A DNA stretch of 64,000 bases from Spirometra erinaceieuropaei. Taxonomy: Eukaryota; Platyhelminthes; Cestoda; Diphyllobothriidea; Diphyllobothriidae. The notes beneath the pieces were generated by a model that was not told the DNA's origin, searched no databases, and saw only the letters and a list, made by a program, of their open reading frames with translations. This document shows, piece after piece, positions 61,543 through 64,000 of this stretch. The stretch covers positions 1,069,591 through 1,133,590 of the forward strand of contig CACRXP010000049.1 in assembly GCA_902702965.1 (NCBI GenBank), in the 5' to 3' direction. The position numbers and the translations under genes were made by a program. Position 1 is the stretch's first letter. Each line of letters opens with the position of its first letter.

Positions 61543-64000
61543 AAAAAGTCACGCAGGAGGGGTGGGTTAAGAAGCGCGCCGAGGGTGGAGGACGAGCCAT
61601 GAGGTCTTTTTAGGGCCATGCGGGCTCCGGTGATCTGGGTTTCTAACAGTGAGTGGGTTTCCTTGAGGATACCGTGTTACGAAAATGTCGTCCTTCAAAA
61701 ACGCTAAAAAACCACCCTTACATACCTTCTTATTTTTATTGCAGCCAACCGGGACCATAGTTATCGCGCGTTTGATTTCCGGTTGATTAGGAATAGGGTA
61801 AAATAAGATGGGTACTAGTTGCAGACAATGCCAACAATGCAAGCAGAATAAAGCAAGGAAAAGAAAATACAACCACGAGTGAAAAGAAGAAAAGTCAGAA
61901 TAATTAATTGTCGATCTGATGCAGTACGTTGAGACCGATGCTGGCATCAAAAATCCCAGTTCGCTATCACTCAGAAGCTAATAGGTAAGACAGAATAAAC
62001 AAGAAATGATCAGCAGGTTTCACGTAAATTGAAAAGGTAGAGTCTGACCGGAAGAATATCGAACTGGAGGCAAAAAAACGAAAAAAGTGAACATGACACA
62101 TGAAATTAAAGAGATCAGTGAAGATCCGAATTGGCCAATCGAAAAAAAAACAGTAACAGAACTTATAAAAGAAGGCACAGAAAATTGCAATAATCAAAAG
62201 ACTAGCTCAGCAGCAGTGTCTGAAAAAGTACAGAATAAATGTGCAGCAGCTTGCCGACAGTTTCCATTTACTAGACTGAAATTCGAGCGGGAGAGACAAA
62301 ATGTCAGTTGAGAACTACTTCGCGCATTCCATTCTTGGCGGTCGGGCACGTCGTCCTACCATTCCCATTTTGTTTTGACCAGCATCAGTTGAAGATATGC
62401 TTTGCTTTTAAAGTTCCGTACCCATACGGCATTACATAGGCCACCTTGGACTGGCTGACGGTTAGGATTTCTGGTTCTCACCCAGGCGTACCAGCTTATG
62501 GTCGAGGAAACCTGTGAGCAGGACCCTGTGAGCAGGACCCAGTGAACGGCGTTGCTGAAATGGATCGTTAGAGGGCTTAATTTACCTCCAAATCTGCCTG
62601 AATTTTTGTTTCAATCGTGAAGGGGACACGTCCCCAGGATGCGCTCACCATGGCATAGTGTGGGTGTGGACAGCCGAGACACGCGAAAGTTTCGCCAGTT
62701 TAACACGAGGCCAGATCAAGGTTCAGCACGTGCTGTCGGGTTGCACACTCATAGAAAGTGCCGTGTATGGTAATGGTGGCATGCATCGGCTCGCGCCGCA
62801 CCAGCTACCTGCGCCATATCCCATTTCCGGTCTTCTTGACTCTGTCTTGACACCGGGCCCAGGAGGGTGAGGGGGGAAAGGGTGCTATAGACGCGTCGCA
62901 AGTCTACTACCACTAAAATAATTTGCGCGCAAGTCACCATCCCCGCACGCACTTTACTGTGGAGTACAGAATGGCCGTCGTTGGTAACGACAGTCGAGCC
63001 GTCGTAGATAATTGTTGCCCGTCTTCTCATAACCGCTGATGTTTCCTCAAATCCCGCTCGCCAATCTGTCTCGTACTACCGTCCGCCTCCCCCATCCACA
63101 CCGACAATGTTACACGTGTGACGATATCCCCTGCTTATATCGTTAACTGTCTTTTAAATACAGGCTCGATTTCCATTAATAGTATAGCTATTGTATTCAG
63201 CTAATCAATTTTCCACTTTATTCGTTTGTGTGCTTGATGACGAATTTAGCGACTCCGTCCAGCATATTCCTAGCTAGTAACTACATAGTGTCCTACATAG
63301 CTAATTGTGCGCCATCTCCAATTTCGTCGACCGTTGGACATCTTAGTCTGCGTGTCCTCCCGCAGATCAGATTGTGTAAGAATTCTTGGATCTGTTTTCT
63401 CCCTAATTCTATTGTCGTCAGATGATTGATAAACCATCGCTCGGTTATAAACATATCTGTTTTATCATCATGGACTACACAAACGTCTAATAATCCAAAC
63501 AACTATGTTTCTTATTAAGAGACTTACGCAGTAAATAACAGTATATTTTGTAAGTGGCAGAAACGATCTTGTAGCTTTGGTGGAGGGATGCACAGTTTTC
63601 ATAGAATAGTTACTGTTGCAAGCATGCCCAGCGTTTTGGAGGGATAATAATCATAGATTTCGATGCGGGAACAAATGGCTCGACGTCCTCCACTACAAGA
63701 CAGTGAAAGGAAGAGTCCAGCACTCAAGGCTCGCCTCCCGCGTCCTAAATAAATCACACGTTTGTTCTGCCGGTTTAAACAGAAATGATCATGCCACCCA
63801 CTACATTCACCTCTCAAAGGGGTCCTGTCCGCAGGGTTATCCTTGAGCTGTCGCCGGCACCAAGTGCGAAGGAATGATGGGCAATCGTTCCCGGTATGGT
63901 TTTAAATTATAGAAGTGTGACGTGAAAGTCAGCGTACGTAATAGCGAGGTATCGCGGAGGACACAGGCAGCGGTATGGATAGCGTCAGCAAAATTGTGAG
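61543..64000. other. Window end without genes
   Basis: Apart from the R1 copy at 62745-63010 I see no gene or named repeat. The minus-strand frame at 61567-61950 has one hydrophobic stretch but nothing recognisable. Confidence 0.35.
62745..63010 (-). repeat. R1 repeat, inverted copy
   Basis: On the minus strand the order is GTCGTTACCAACGACGGCC, then the GACTTGCGCGCAAATTATT block, GTAGACTTGCGACGCG, the CCTCCTGGGCCCGGTGTCAA tract and CAGAGTCAAGAAGACCGG. This is the family order, inverted relative to the other copies. Confidence 0.6.

Noticed and set aside
1..64000. CRISPR arrays, bacterial operons or prophage
   Set aside because: No regularly spaced repeats and no bacterial gene density; the window is eukaryotic.

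Overview
The window looks like a draft-assembly piece of an animal genome, most likely a tapeworm of the diphyllobothriidean type (Schistocephalus, Spirometra or Dibothriocephalus). Three things point there. It has intron-containing animal genes (a Hey-family bHLH gene and a calaxin-like EF-hand gene). It has the C-terminal zinc-finger part of a non-LTR retrotransposon of a kind I recognise from those worms. It also has Penelope-like (GIY-YIG) and hammerhead-bearing repeats. One run of N (6721-6877) marks a scaffold gap. The species call is inference from family knowledge, not from a database search.

Genes. The Hey gene runs left to right with exons at 2187-2270 (basic region and first helix), 8667-8739 (second helix) and 9494-10659 (Orange domain, long low-complexity tail, stop). 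The first exon with the start codon was not found. A calaxin (EFCAB1)-like reading frame without introns lies at 45568-46413, with a polyadenylation signal at 46460. Between and around these two genes I see no other convincing gene; most of the sequence is old repeat.

The most interesting structure is a large, decayed inverted duplication. Four segments in the left part reappear in reverse order and inverted in the right part: W (2187-3200) with 40590-41555, X (about 6240-8290) with 35455-38745, A (20640-21850) with 31455-32612, and Z (25480-26448) with 29150-30085. The outermost pair includes a decayed copy of the first visible Hey exon (about 41480-41560, minus strand), so the pairing is not only scattered transposons. 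Hey exons 2 and 3 have no counterpart on the right.

Mobile and repeated DNA. Hammerhead-ribozyme-like motifs occur at 6029-6070 (-), 27498-27530 (+) and, in two tandem units of about 190 bp, at 38645-39025 (-). That tandem pair resembles a metazoan retrozyme. Two copies of a small hAT-like element (40068-40503 and 12742-13482) have shared terminal inverted repeats, 8-bp target duplications and an interior filled with telomere-like CCCTAA arrays. A 1-kb fold-back palindrome (51932-52937) sits inside a copy of a short repeat, R1, that occurs at least six times. A second fold-back family (R3) is at 18843-19353, 44741-45172 and, in part, 1046-1480. tRNA-like SINE heads lie at 34185-34252, 36045-36118, 36345-36435 and 48975-49095. 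The stretches 13490-18650 and 53210-61100 hold nothing I can name.
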